From the NCBI GenBank assembly GCA_963794475.1, contig CAWCDW010000007.1, positions 186,001-250,000 on the forward strand: 64,000 nucleotides of DNA, in the 5' to 3' direction. Below, piece after piece: positions 51,067 to 59,908 of the stretch (position 1 is the first letter of the stretch; every line of letters begins with the position of its first letter). Source of the DNA: GAS188 sp963794475 (GTDB lineage: Bacteria > Pseudomonadota > Alphaproteobacteria > Rhizobiales > Beijerinckiaceae). A model generated the notes under the pieces. The model was not told the DNA's origin and ran no database searches. It saw only the letters and a program-made list of their open reading frames with translations. The translations under genes were made by a program, and so were the position numbers.

Positions 51067-51774
51067 TCATGCGCCGAGATAGGCCTCGCGCACGCGCGGG
51101 TCGCCGAGCAGCTTCTCGGCGGTGTCCTCGATGACGATGCGGCCGGTCTCCATGACGTAGCCGCGTTGGGCGAGGCGCAACACGAGATCGACGCGCTGCT
51201 CGACGATAAGAATGGTCAGCGCCTCCTTATGCAAGGTGGTCACAATGTCGGCGAGCGTATCCACCATGATCGGAGCGAGCCCGAGCGAGGGCTCGTCCAG
51301 CATGAGGCAACGCGGATGGGCCATCAGCCCGCGCCCGATCGCCACCATTTGCTGCTGCCCTCCCGACAAGGTGCCGGCCTTTTGCTGGCGGCGCTCGGCG
51401 AGGATCGGAAAGAGCGCGAAGACGCGCTCAAGACGCGTCGCATAGGGCGCCGCAGATGAGGAAGCCCGCAACGCACCCAATTCGAGATGCTCCAGCACCG
51501 TCATCGCCGGGAAGAGGAGCCGACCCTCCGGCACCTGAACGAGGCCAAGTTCGATGATCTTGTGCGGCGCCATGCGATCGATCCGCTCGCCCGCGAAGGT
51601 GATCTTGCCGGCATTCGGCCGCCGCAATCCCGAGATCGTCTTGAGCAAGGTCGTCTTGCCGGCGCCGTTCGAGCCCACGAGGGTGACGATCTCGCCTTCG
51701 CGGACCCTCAGCGAGACGCCGTGCAGCACCTCGTGCCGGCCATAGCGGAAGCTGAGATCCGAAACCTCAAGCAT
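51067..51774 (-). CDS. Branched-chain amino acid-type ABC transporter ATPase (LivF-like)
   Basis: A 235-residue ATPase of a Liv-type importer. Motifs: Walker A GSNGAGKTTLLKTISG, GLVQVPEGRLLFPAMTVLEH (typical of LivF), signature LSGGQQQMVAIGRGLM, Walker B CLMLDEPSLGLAP and VEQRVDLVLRLAQRGYVMET. It overlaps the LivG-like gene by eight bases. It powers the importer in the inner membrane together with LivG. The substrate is set by the binding protein, and Liv-type systems also carry aromatic and other organic acids. Confidence 0.93.
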   Translation of the reverse strand: MLEVSDLSFRYGRHEVLHGVSLRVREGEIVTLVGSNGAGKTTLLKTISGLRRPNAGKITFAGERIDRMAPHKIIELGLVQVPEGRLLFPAMTVLEHLELGALRASSSAAPYATRLERVFALFPILAERRQQKAGTLSGGQQQMVAIGRGLMAHPRCLMLDEPSLGLAPIMVDTLADIVTTLHKEALTILIVEQRVDLVLRLAQRGYVMETGRIVIEDTAEKLLGDPRVREAYLGA

Positions 51775-52546
51775 GCGGGGCCTCGCGGCCGAGATAGACG
51801 CGGATCACTTCGGGATCCCGGACGACGTCATGCGGATCGCCCTCGGCGATCTTCACGCCGTGATCGAGCACATAGATCCGGTCGCAGAGGTTCAAAACGA
51901 CGCGCATGTGATGCTCGACGAGCAGCACCGTCACGCCGCGCTTGCGGATGTCCTTGATTATGGCGACGAGGCGCTGCCCCTCCTCCGGGTTCATGCCGGC
52001 GGCCGGTTCGTCGAGCAGCAGCAGCTTTGGCTCGGCCGCGAGCGCGATGGCGATCTCGAGCCGCCGCTGTTCGCCATAGCTGAGGCGGTCGGCTGGCATG
52101 TCGCGCCGCGCGTCGAGCCCGCAGAAGGCGAGGACATCGTCCGACTTCTCGCGGATTGCGCGTTCCTCGCGGCGCCATTCGGAGCTCCGAAGGATCGAGC
52201 CAAGCCAACCGGTGCGCCCGGCGCGGAAGGTCGCGGTCACGACGTTCTCGGCGGCGGTGAGGCTCGGGAACAGGCTGGTGATCTGGAAGGTGCGGGTGAG
52301 GCCGAGCTTCGCCATGCGGTCAGCCGTGTGCTGCGTGCAATCGGCGTTTTCGAACATGATCCGGCCCTCGGACGGAATGAGCGATCCGGCGAGCATATTG
52401 AACAGCGTAGTCTTGCCGGCGCCGTTCGGTCCGATCAGACCGACGATCTCGCCTGGCGAGACTTCAAGGTCGACGCTCTTGACCGCGACCAGCCCCCCGA
52501 AGCGGCGGGTGAGGCCCTCGACGGCGATCAGTGCGCTGGTGCTCAC
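51767..52546 (-). CDS. Branched-chain amino acid-type ABC transporter ATPase (LivG-like)
   Basis: A 259-residue ATPase, partner of LivF. Motifs: Walker A GPNGAGKTTLFNMLAG, the LivG-type segment KLGLTRTFQITSLFPSLTAA, signature LSYGEQRRLEIAIALA, Walker B LLLLDEPAAGMNPEEGQRL and VEHHMRVVLNLCDRIYVLDH. ATGA overlap with the LivM-like gene at 52546-52543. The length is normal for the short LivG form. Confidence 0.93.
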   Translation of the reverse strand: MSTSALIAVEGLTRRFGGLVAVKSVDLEVSPGEIVGLIGPNGAGKTTLFNMLAGSLIPSEGRIMFENADCTQHTADRMAKLGLTRTFQITSLFPSLTAAENVVTATFRAGRTGWLGSILRSSEWRREERAIREKSDDVLAFCGLDARRDMPADRLSYGEQRRLEIAIALAAEPKLLLLDEPAAGMNPEEGQRLVAIIKDIRKRGVTVLLVEHHMRVVLNLCDRIYVLDHGVKIAEGDPHDVVRDPEVIRVYLGREAPHA

Positions 52547-53505
52547 GGGGTCGCCCGTCCGTCTTTCGGGCTACGCGCTCCGAAGAGCCGCGTCGCGAGG
52601 CTGACGACACCGCCAGGCAGGAAGATCACCGACGCGGTCAGGAGCGCGGCGAAGATCACCATGCGCAACGGACCGACCGCGCGCAGGAATTCGAGCAGGC
52701 CCACATAGATGAAGGCGCCGATGATCGGGCCGACTATGGTGCCGCGCCCGCCGACAATCACGATGATGATCAGCGCCGCCATGAATTGCAGGCCCATCAA
52801 TTCGGGCGTGATCACGCGGATATAATGGGCATAGAGCGCGCCCCCGACACCCGCCATCACGGTCGCTGCGGCGAAACCCAAGAGCTTCATCCGGAAGACG
52901 TCGATGCCGAGGGAGGCCGCGAGCGCATCGTTCTCGCGCACGGCAATGAAGGCCCGCCCGGTGCGGCTCGTCATAAGAGCGTGGCAGAGATAGGCACAGG
53001 CGAGCACGAAGGCGAGCGCCAGGAAGTAGTTCTGGCGCGCCGTCTCCAGCTCGGGCAGCCATCCACCGAAGGAGAAGAAGGGGATGTTCGAGATCCCCAT
53101 CGGGCCGCGGGTGAGGTCCACCCAATAGGTCGTGACCGTATAGATGATCGAGCCGAAGCCGAGGGTGAGGATTGCGAATTGCGGCCCCCTTATGCGCAAG
53201 GCGACATAGCCGATCACGGCTCCGAACACGCCGGCGATCAGGCCGCCGACGACGAGGCCGGTGATCCCTGGCAGGCCGAAGCGTGTCGCGAGGATCGCGG
53301 TCGTGTAGGCGCCGATGCCGAAGAAGGCGGCGTGGCCGAAGCTCAATTCGCCGAGATAGCCGGTGATGATGTTGAGGCTCAGCGCCACGAGCGCATAGAG
53401 CATCCACAGCACCAGGAGGTGGTGCAGATAGGTGTTGCCGGTGAGGAACGGCAGGACGATGAGCGCCGCGACGCCGCCAGCCGCGCCCAAGTTGCGGCGC
53501 GTCAT
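52543..53505 (-). CDS. Branched-chain amino acid-type ABC transporter permease (LivM-like)
   Basis: A 320-residue permease with about nine membrane segments. The LivM mark is NIITGYLGELSFGHAAFFGI, and the cytoplasmic coupling region is RTGRAFIAVRENDALAASLG followed by DVFRMKLLGFAAATVMAGVG. It overlaps the upstream livH-like gene (ATGA, 53505-53502) and the downstream livG-like gene. The first 20 residues are hydrophobic after MTRRNLGAAGG, so the start looks right. Confidence 0.93.
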   Translation of the reverse strand: MTRRNLGAAGGVAALIVLPFLTGNTYLHHLLVLWMLYALVALSLNIITGYLGELSFGHAAFFGIGAYTTAILATRFGLPGITGLVVGGLIAGVFGAVIGYVALRIRGPQFAILTLGFGSIIYTVTTYWVDLTRGPMGISNIPFFSFGGWLPELETARQNYFLALAFVLACAYLCHALMTSRTGRAFIAVRENDALAASLGIDVFRMKLLGFAAATVMAGVGGALYAHYIRVITPELMGLQFMAALIIIVIVGGRGTIVGPIIGAFIYVGLLEFLRAVGPLRMVIFAALLTASVIFLPGGVVSLATRLFGARSPKDGRATP

Positions 53506-54380
53506 CGCGCGGTCTTCTCAGCCCCGAATAGGCCATTCGGGCGCCAGAGCAGCACCAGGATGATGATGCAATAGCCGATCGCTTCCTTGAAGCCGAGCGA
53601 GATGTAATTGCCGGCGAGCGCCTCGACCACGCCGAGCATCAGGCCGCCGACGAGCGCGCCCGAAACCGAGCCGAGGCCGCCCATGACGACGACGATGAAG
53701 CCCTTCAGCACCGCCCAATTGCCGACCGTCGGGAACACCATCACGGTCGGGCCGACGAGCGCTCCCGCGAGCGCCGCGAGGCCGCAGGCCATGGCGAAGG
53801 TGTAGGCGTGGACGAACTTGATGTTAACGCCGGTCAGCGCGGCGCCTTCGGGGTTCTGGGCCGTGGCGCGCATCATCTTGCCGAGGCTCGAATAGCGGAT
53901 GAAGGCGTAGAGCGCGCCAATCGCAATTGCGGCGACCCCAAAGATAAGCACACGCTGCTGCGTCACCACGAGCGGGCCCATCTCGAACGTCTCGTCGGCG
54001 AAGGGGCTGTCGACATATTTCGGATCAGAACCGAAGAGGAGCTCGGCACCGTTCACGATGAAGAGCGACAACCCGAGGCTGGCGAGCAGGACGGTGAATT
54101 CATGTTCGCGCCGCAGCGGCCAAAAATACAGCCGGTTGGCGACGACCCCGAGCAGCGCGACGATCAACGTCGCTGCGACCGTCGATGTGATGTAATCAAG
54201 CCCCGCAAGCTTGCCGACATAGAAGGTGAGGAGCGCGCCCAGCATGTAGAATTCGCCATGCGCGAAGTTGATGATGCGCAAAACACCGAAGACCAAGGTC
54301 AGGCCCGTCGCGATCAGCACATAACTCATGCCGGCGACGAGGCCGTTGATGATCTGCTGGATGAAGAGGGTGGTGTCCAT
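53502..54380 (-). CDS. Branched-chain amino acid-type ABC transporter permease (LivH-like)
   Basis: A 292-residue permease with about eight membrane segments. LivH marks are QQIINGLVAGMSYVLIATGL, LRIINFAHGEFYMLGALLTF and the coupling stretch SSLGKMMRATAQNPEGAALT followed by GVNIKFVHAYTFAMACGLAA. The start at 54380 lies 76 bases after the binding protein stop. It pairs with the LivM-like permease to form the channel. Confidence 0.93.
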   Translation of the reverse strand: MDTTLFIQQIINGLVAGMSYVLIATGLTLVFGVLRIINFAHGEFYMLGALLTFYVGKLAGLDYITSTVAATLIVALLGVVANRLYFWPLRREHEFTVLLASLGLSLFIVNGAELLFGSDPKYVDSPFADETFEMGPLVVTQQRVLIFGVAAIAIGALYAFIRYSSLGKMMRATAQNPEGAALTGVNIKFVHAYTFAMACGLAALAGALVGPTVMVFPTVGNWAVLKGFIVVVMGGLGSVSGALVGGLMLGVVEALAGNYISLGFKEAIGYCIIILVLLWRPNGLFGAEKTAR

Positions 54381-54456
54381 CTCGGGAGCTGTCCGGCCGC
54401 AGCAATGAGGGCCCCGCGGCGAGAGGCGCCGCGGCCTTGAGCGACTAGGCGGCTGG

Positions 54457-55593
54457 TCAGGTCCCGCCGGCGCCGACGATCTTACCCTTCGCGACCTGGA
54501 TCAGGTAGATGTTCTGGAGAGCCTGCCCATTGGCGTCGAATTTCACGTCGCCGAGCAAGGTCGGCCAGCTCTCCCCCTTCAGGGTCGCGGCAATCTTGTC
54601 GTAGTCGGTCGAGCTGCCGGCCTTGTTCATGGCGTCGGCGATCAGCTCGACCGCCTGGGCGCCCAGCGTGCCGATGAAGGCGGGCTCGTTGGTGAACATC
54701 TTGCCGTATTGCGCCGTCCAGCCCTTCAGGATCGCATTGTCGGCGTCGGGGGCATAGAGCGACACGCAATAAACGCCGTTGAGGGAGGGACCCGACAGCT
54801 CGACGAGCTTCGGGTTCATGTTGCCGGCGGAGGCGATGATCGTGCCCTTATAACCGGTTTGCTTGATCTGCCGGTAGATGGTTGCGCCCTGCGAGGTGTT
54901 GATCGCCGAGACGTAGATGGCGTCGGAATTCAGGCTCTTGAGCTTCGTCAGCGCCGTCGTGAAATCGGCATCGTCACGGTTGTAGAACTCATTGCCCTTC
55001 ATCTCGATCCCGCACGCACCGAGCAGCCTCTTGTAATTGTCGACCTCGAGGCGACCGTAATCGTCGTTGATGGTGATGAAGGCGACGGATTTCGGCTTGA
55101 TGTGATTGCAGATGAAGTCGGAATACTTGTCCGACATCATCGTGGATGTGGCATTGAGCCTGAAGGACCACTTATGGCCCTTGGCGGTCACGTCGGGGTG
55201 CTGGCTCGAGGTGAACACGGTCAGCACCTTGTCGCGGGTCGCCTCCTTCATGGAGAGGGCGACCGCCGAGAACCAGCCGCCGACGATGGCGTCGACATGG
55301 TCCTGCTCGATGGCGCGCTTGGCCGCGCTCACGCCTTCCTCTGGCGTGCCCTTGTCGTCGTAGATCACGAGCTCGAGCTTGCGGCCCCCGAGAATGCCGC
55401 CCTTGGCATTGATCGCCTCGGCCATCGCCTTCATGCCCTCGAGGCCGAGCTGGCCATCGAATGCACCGGCGCCGCTGATCGGCACGATCGCGGCGATCTT
55501 CACATTCGGCTTGTCTTGCGCCTGCGCGAGGCCGGAGGCCGTGAGCAAGGCGGCCGTGGCCCCGGCCACGATCCAGCTACGTCTGTCTAACAT
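54457..55593 (-). CDS. Liv-type periplasmic substrate-binding protein
   Basis: A 378-residue binding protein with signal peptide (WIVAGATAALLTASGLAQAQ) and a type I periplasmic fold: VKIAAIVPISGAGAFDGQLG, RKLELVIYDDKGTPEEGVSA, AIVGGWFSAVALSMKEATRD and TVFTSSQHPDVTAKGHKWSF. The GWFSS-like and TSSQHP loops around the ligand differ from leucine-binding proteins, which fits an organic or aromatic acid ligand; this is inference. It sits between the lyase gene (26-base gap) and the permease genes, so its ligand is likely the substrate of the enzymes upstream. Confidence 0.9.
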   Translation of the reverse strand: MLDRRSWIVAGATAALLTASGLAQAQDKPNVKIAAIVPISGAGAFDGQLGLEGMKAMAEAINAKGGILGGRKLELVIYDDKGTPEEGVSAAKRAIEQDHVDAIVGGWFSAVALSMKEATRDKVLTVFTSSQHPDVTAKGHKWSFRLNATSTMMSDKYSDFICNHIKPKSVAFITINDDYGRLEVDNYKRLLGACGIEMKGNEFYNRDDADFTTALTKLKSLNSDAIYVSAINTSQGATIYRQIKQTGYKGTIIASAGNMNPKLVELSGPSLNGVYCVSLYAPDADNAILKGWTAQYGKMFTNEPAFIGTLGAQAVELIADAMNKAGSSTDYDKIAATLKGESWPTLLGDVKFDANGQALQNIYLIQVAKGKIVGAGGT

Positions 55594-55619
55594 GAGGTAA
55601 TCCCTCCCGATTGCGTTGA

Positions 55620-56501
55620 CTATTCGGCGGCCTGAGCCTGCGGCCGAAGGAATTGCTGCTGCAGGCGGTCGATCTCGGCGAAGCCGATGAAGTCGATGAA
55701 AGGATCATGCGCCATCACCGGCCGCGGCAGATTCTTCGACGAATGGCTCGCGGCGAGCGCCTTGAGGTTCTCCTGCAGTGCCTGTGCGGCCGTCATCAGG
55801 GGCACGAGGGCGAAGGTGGCCATGCCGGCGATCTCCTCGACCACTTTCGGCGAAAGGTCGCGCTCGAGCCAGCCGAGTAGCTGCAGAGAGAGCGGCACGC
55901 CGCATTGCTTGCGCAGCTCGCGGAGGCCTTCGATCGACTTGAAGCACTTGCTGATCGGCTGGACGATGTCGGCGCCTGCCTGGACGTAGAGCTTGGCGCG
56001 GCGGATGGCCTCCTTCTCGTCCACGACGTCGGTGCGTGCGATGATCACGAGGTTTTTGTCGCGCCGCGCGGCGGCTGCGGCCTCGATCTTGGCGATGCCC
56101 TCTTCCACCGGCAGCACCTCGACGGCACCGACGCAGATCGGGCAGCGTTTCGGCGCGAGCTGATCCTCGAGAATCACCGCAGCGACGCCGGCCTGCTCGA
56201 ACTCGCGCACCGTGCGCATCACGTTGATGGCGTTGCCATAGCCCGTGTCGATATCGGCGATGACGGGTATCTTCACCGCGCTCGCCACATTGCGCACGAC
56301 AGCGAGGTTCTCCGACATCGTGTAGAGCTCGGCATCGGGCTGACCGAGGAAGGAGGCGGAGACGCCGAAGCCCGAGGTCATTGCCGCCTCGAATCCCGCG
56401 GCCTCGACGAGCTTCGCGGAGAGCGCGTCATAGACGCCAGCGACCCACACGGTCTTGTTCGATTTCAGGCGTTGGGCGAATTGCGCGCGGTCCATGGGCA
56501 T
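55620..56501 (-). CDS. Isocitrate lyase/PEP mutase superfamily lyase
   Basis: A 293-residue TIM-barrel enzyme of the ICL/PEPM superfamily, which cleaves or forms bonds next to a carboxylate (methylisocitrate lyase, dimethylmalate lyase, oxaloacetate decarboxylase). Seen are WVAGVYDALSAKLVEAAGFE, PVIADIDTGYGNAINVMRTV with the metal-binding Asp, VAAVILEDQLAPKRCPICVG and IIARTDVVDEKEAIRRAKLY. The catalytic loop reads PKRCPI where methylisocitrate lyase has KRCGH, so the Cys is kept and Gly-His are changed. It starts 11 bases after the hydratase small subunit gene. A malate-type lyase acting after the hydratase is the natural inference. Confidence 0.88.
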   Translation of the reverse strand: MPMDRAQFAQRLKSNKTVWVAGVYDALSAKLVEAAGFEAAMTSGFGVSASFLGQPDAELYTMSENLAVVRNVASAVKIPVIADIDTGYGNAINVMRTVREFEQAGVAAVILEDQLAPKRCPICVGAVEVLPVEEGIAKIEAAAAARRDKNLVIIARTDVVDEKEAIRRAKLYVQAGADIVQPISKCFKSIEGLRELRKQCGVPLSLQLLGWLERDLSPKVVEEIAGMATFALVPLMTAAQALQENLKALAASHSSKNLPRPVMAHDPFIDFIGFAEIDRLQQQFLRPQAQAAE

Positions 56502-56512
56502 GAAAACCTCCG

Positions 56513-57034
56513 TCAGGCGCTCGGGGATTGCTTGAGATAGGGAACGAGGCCACCGGCCTCGAGCATGTGGCGGTCTGCAAGTGCTAGAGGCTCGAAGGCG
56601 AGTTCCCGGCCTTTGGTGTGGTTGCGCACCACTCCATTCGCCCAGTCGACCTCGATGTCGTCCCAGCGCTCGACGAATTTCAGGATGCCGGGGCAGCTCA
56701 CTTGCGGGAAGCCCATGCTGATCTCGCCACGCCAATAGCCGGGCGAGAAGCTCTCGGCGATCACGCCGGCGATGCCGAGATGGCGCAAGGCCTTCATGGG
56801 GGGATAGTGCGGATGACCGTAGCCGAAATTGCCGGCGCCGACGATGAGGTCGCCCGGCCGCACCTTGGAGCGGAACTCCGGATCGTAGGATTGCATGGCG
56901 GCGGCGGCCAGTTCATCGATATCCTGGATCTTGATGTTTTTGACGCCGACGATCTGGTCGACGTCGAAATCCTCTTCCCCGAAAACGTAGGCGACGCGCC
57001 CACGCAGATTGGGAAGATTGTTCGAGCCGCTCAT
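56513..57034 (-). CDS. Aconitase-family hydratase small subunit (LeuD-like)
   Basis: A 173-residue swivelling-domain protein of the LeuD type. RGRVAYVFGEEDFDVDQIVG, KVRPGDLIVGAGNFGYGHPH and AGVIAESFSPGYWRGEISMG are typical; the usual FGSGSSREHA loop reads GAGNFGYGHPHY, a variant active-site loop seen in dimethylmaleate or homoaconitase-like enzymes and not in classical isopropylmalate isomerase. It lies 10 bases after the large subunit. The loop change argues against leucine synthesis and for a catabolic hydratase. Confidence 0.85.
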   Translation of the reverse strand: MSGSNNLPNLRGRVAYVFGEEDFDVDQIVGVKNIKIQDIDELAAAAMQSYDPEFRSKVRPGDLIVGAGNFGYGHPHYPPMKALRHLGIAGVIAESFSPGYWRGEISMGFPQVSCPGILKFVERWDDIEVDWANGVVRNHTKGRELAFEPLALADRHMLEAGGLVPYLKQSPSA

Positions 57035-57044
57035 CGCTCGCTCC

Positions 57045-58305
57045 TCATAGATAATTGCGCGGATCGGCGATCTTGCCCTCGATCGCAGTCGCCGCGACCG
57101 TTGCCGCGTTGCACAGGTAGATTTCGGAATCGGGGCTGCCCATGCGGCCGCGCACGTTGAGCGTGCCCGTCGAGACGGCGCGCTGCTTTGCCGTCATGGT
57201 GGCGATACGGCCGAAGCAATAGTCGCAGCTCGGCGAGGAGACGAAGGCACCCGCCTGGACGAGCGTCGTGATGATGCCCTCCTTCGCCGCTGCGGCCATC
57301 AGCTCGTTGCTGGTCGGGATGACGTTGAGCGCAAAGCCTGGCTTCACCTGCTTGCCGCCCAGAATCTGTGCCGCGATGCGCATGTCCTCCAGGCGCCCCG
57401 AGGCGCAGGAGCCCAGATAGCCCGCCTGGATCTCGATGCCGAGATAGTCGACGAGGTTGCGCGTATTGGCGGGTGTCGGCGGGATGACGATGATCGGCTC
57501 GAGTTCGGTGAGGTCGATCTCATGCACTGCCGCGTATTCGGCGTCAGGATCACTGAAGACCGGCTCGAGCTTCTTGCGAGCCCGCGATTGGGCATAGCGC
57601 AGCCGTTCCTCGTTTCCGGGATTGACGATGGCCGTGAGCGCGCCCGTGAACATGGCGAGCCCGGTGATCGTCTGAAGTCCCTCGGTCGATAGATGCGCGA
57701 GCGCCGGCCCACCGATCTCCAGGACCTGGAAGCGGCAGGAGGCGGGCCCCATGACGCGCACCAGGTGGTGGAAGACATCGCGCGCCATCACGCCCCTTGC
57801 GAAGCGCCCCAGTGAGGTTGACGCGCACGGTCGCCGGGACCTTCATCGAGATGCGTTCGCGCACGAAGGCCTCGAGCAGGTTGCGGCGAATGCCCATCGC
57901 CAGCGTGCCGAAAGTGCCGAGCTGGCTGATATGCCCGTCGAAATGCACGACGAAGGCGCCGGGCACGGCGTAGCCGACCTCGGCCGCCACCTGGTGGCCG
58001 ATGCCGCGCCGCTCGAACAGGGGAACGTTGTTGGCCGCGCACCATTCGCGCGTGCCGATATGCAGTTCTTCTTCTTTGGGGGTCGCCGCGGGCACCATAT
58101 GATCGATGAAGATCGCGTAGCGCTCGGGCTCCGCCACCTTCTCGATACCGAAGTCTTCCTTCATCGACTTGAAGTAGACGTCGGTATAGCCGGGGAAGTC
58201 GTAGGCGATGACGAAATCGGGCTTCGCCATGATCTCATCGCCCGCCTTCACATGCTCGCGGCCCGAGACGCGGGCGAGGATTTTCTCGGTGATCGTATGG
58301 CCCAT
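57045..58305 (-). pseudogene. Aconitase-family hydratase large subunit (LeuC-like), one frameshift
   Basis: An iron-sulfur hydratase subunit of about 420 residues when joined. It starts at ATG 58305 (MGHTITEKILARVSGREHVK) and runs to VRVNLTGALRKG. In the minus-strand AAGGGGCGTGATGG (near 57794-57807) one extra G shifts the frame; removing it gives KGVMARDVFHHLVRVMG and the rest to the stop at 57045. The [4Fe-4S] ligands are visible: GSCASGRLEDM and SPSCDYCFG. Everything else is intact, so either a homopolymer read error or a very recent loss is likely. With the LeuD-like subunit it should hydrate an unsaturated dicarboxylate. Confidence 0.88.
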
Positions 58306-58322
58306 GGCGGGTTCCTGTCGGT

Positions 58323-59900
58323 TCAGCTCGCTAGCCCGAGCGAGCCTGGATTCATCAGGCCTTTCGGGTCCAATGCGGATTTGACGGTTTGGAGCAGCGC
58401 CCAGCTCTGTGGATGCAGCACGCTCTCGAAGGGATAATCGCGCGCCACCTGCCAGCTCGCGCCGCCGAGGCCGGCATAGAGATCTTGCGTGCCGCGCCGC
58501 AGCTCGACGACGGCCTCTCGCGCCGCGACATTGGCGGGCCGATCCAGCCATGGTTTCACGATATCCTCGCCGACGCTCTTGGCGTGAAGCGGCGTGATCT
58601 CGTCCTGCCAGTAGAAAGCGGGCTCGATGAAGAATTCGGAGCCCACTGTCATGGTCATCACGGAATAGACGATACCGTGCTCGCGCATGAACCCACGCTT
58701 GCTCCCGAAGTAGGCGTCGTTGGCGGCGACGACCTTCTGTGCGCTCGAGAGCGGGAAGACCGCATGGATAGGCACCCAGCGCTCGCCGTTGAGACCAAGC
58801 ATGCCACGCACGGGGCCGAAGGGCTTCGAGCGCATCACCTTGGGAACCGAGTTTTCGATCTCGACGCCGCGCCGGTTGCCGATCTCGCGCAGCGCTGCGA
58901 ACGCTTCGTTCAGCGCCGTCGGCGAATGGGCCTCGGTCACGATGTGGAGCGTGAAATTATGGGCTTTGAGGAAAGCGGTGCCACCGGTCGCGACGTGCGC
59001 CGCCGCCTTCAGCCCTTGAGCCTTCACCACATTGCCGAGCATCTTCAGGCCATCGCTGATGCGATTGACGCTCGCCGAGTGCTCGGCCTTGGTGCGGTCG
59101 ATGCCGAAGCCTTCGGCAACCAAGCGGGTGCGCGCCATCTCGACTTGGGCCGTCGCCATTTTCGCCATCGTCTCGAAGCCGAAGGAAAGATGCCCCTGAT
59201 GCGCCGGCCGCGGCAGCAGCCTGATGGTCGCCGAGAGCTTGACGCCGAAGGCGCCGTTGTCGCCGAGAAACATCCCGGTGAGATCCGGGCCGCCGAATCG
59301 CGTGAAGGGCTTCGCACCCTTGCGGCCGCCCGAGCCCGTGGTGACGATCTCGCCATTGGCCAGGAGCACAGTGACGCCGAGCACGCTGTCGGCGACCGTG
59401 CCGTTGAGCGCCGACCCGAAGAAGGCGCTGTTCTGCGACAGCGCACCACCGACCGTGGCGTTGACGCCGGAAAGCGGCCCCCAATAGCCGGGGCGCATGC
59501 CGGTCGCTTCGAGTGCCTCGTTGAGCTTCGCCCAGGTGCAGCCGGCCTCGACCGTGACGTAGCCGTCCTCTGGCGCGAGCTCTAGGATGGCATTCATCCG
59601 GCGCGTATCGACGACAATGGAATTCGCCTTCGCGGGCAAATAGCCCTTGGTGTAGGACATGCCACCGCCGCGCGGCACGACGGCCACGCCTTGGCTCGTC
59701 GCGGCGCGCACCGCCGCCGCTGCCTCACCTTGTGTCGCGGGGAGCGCGATCGCGAGCGGCTCGACGCCGGGCTGCCAGAAGATGTCGTTGGCGTAATAGG
59801 CGCGGCTCTTGGGATCGCTGAGCAAACCCTCGGTGCCGAGCGCGCGGTGAAGCTGCGCCACAAGACTTTCATTGGTTTCCTTCAGCGCGGCGACGGGCAT
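58323..59900 (-). CDS. FAD-linked oxidase (VAO/PCMH-type, glycolate/lactate oxidase-like)
   Basis: A 525-residue flavoprotein with an FAD-binding type 4 domain: PATQGEAAAAVRAATSQGVA, VVPRGGGMSYTKGYLP, GPLSGVNATVGGALSQNSAF and GVTVLLANGEIVTTGSGGRK. The C-terminal cap ends with FESVLHPQSWALLQTVKSAL and DPKGLMNPG, typical of this class. Members oxidise 2-hydroxy acids, phenols or alcohols. No signal peptide. It lies 8 bases after the MBL gene and 17 before the hydratase gene. An oxidation of the imported compound before hydration is the likely role; the substrate is unknown. Confidence 0.88.
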   Translation of the reverse strand: MPVAALKETNESLVAQLHRALGTEGLLSDPKSRAYYANDIFWQPGVEPLAIALPATQGEAAAAVRAATSQGVAVVPRGGGMSYTKGYLPAKANSIVVDTRRMNAILELAPEDGYVTVEAGCTWAKLNEALEATGMRPGYWGPLSGVNATVGGALSQNSAFFGSALNGTVADSVLGVTVLLANGEIVTTGSGGRKGAKPFTRFGGPDLTGMFLGDNGAFGVKLSATIRLLPRPAHQGHLSFGFETMAKMATAQVEMARTRLVAEGFGIDRTKAEHSASVNRISDGLKMLGNVVKAQGLKAAAHVATGGTAFLKAHNFTLHIVTEAHSPTALNEAFAALREIGNRRGVEIENSVPKVMRSKPFGPVRGMLGLNGERWVPIHAVFPLSSAQKVVAANDAYFGSKRGFMREHGIVYSVMTMTVGSEFFIEPAFYWQDEITPLHAKSVGEDIVKPWLDRPANVAAREAVVELRRGTQDLYAGLGGASWQVARDYPFESVLHPQSWALLQTVKSALDPKGLMNPGSLGLAS

Positions 59901-59908
59901 GACGGTCC

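Noticed and set aside
52531..53574. Plus-strand frame opposite the livM-like gene
   Set aside because: It is rich in His, Asp and Glu, typical of the complement of membrane protein genes.
56513..58305. Leucine biosynthesis genes leuC/leuD
   Set aside because: The LeuD active-site loop is changed, no leuA or leuB is near, and the neighbours are a lyase, an oxidase and an importer with an IclR regulator, so a catabolic hydratase fits better.
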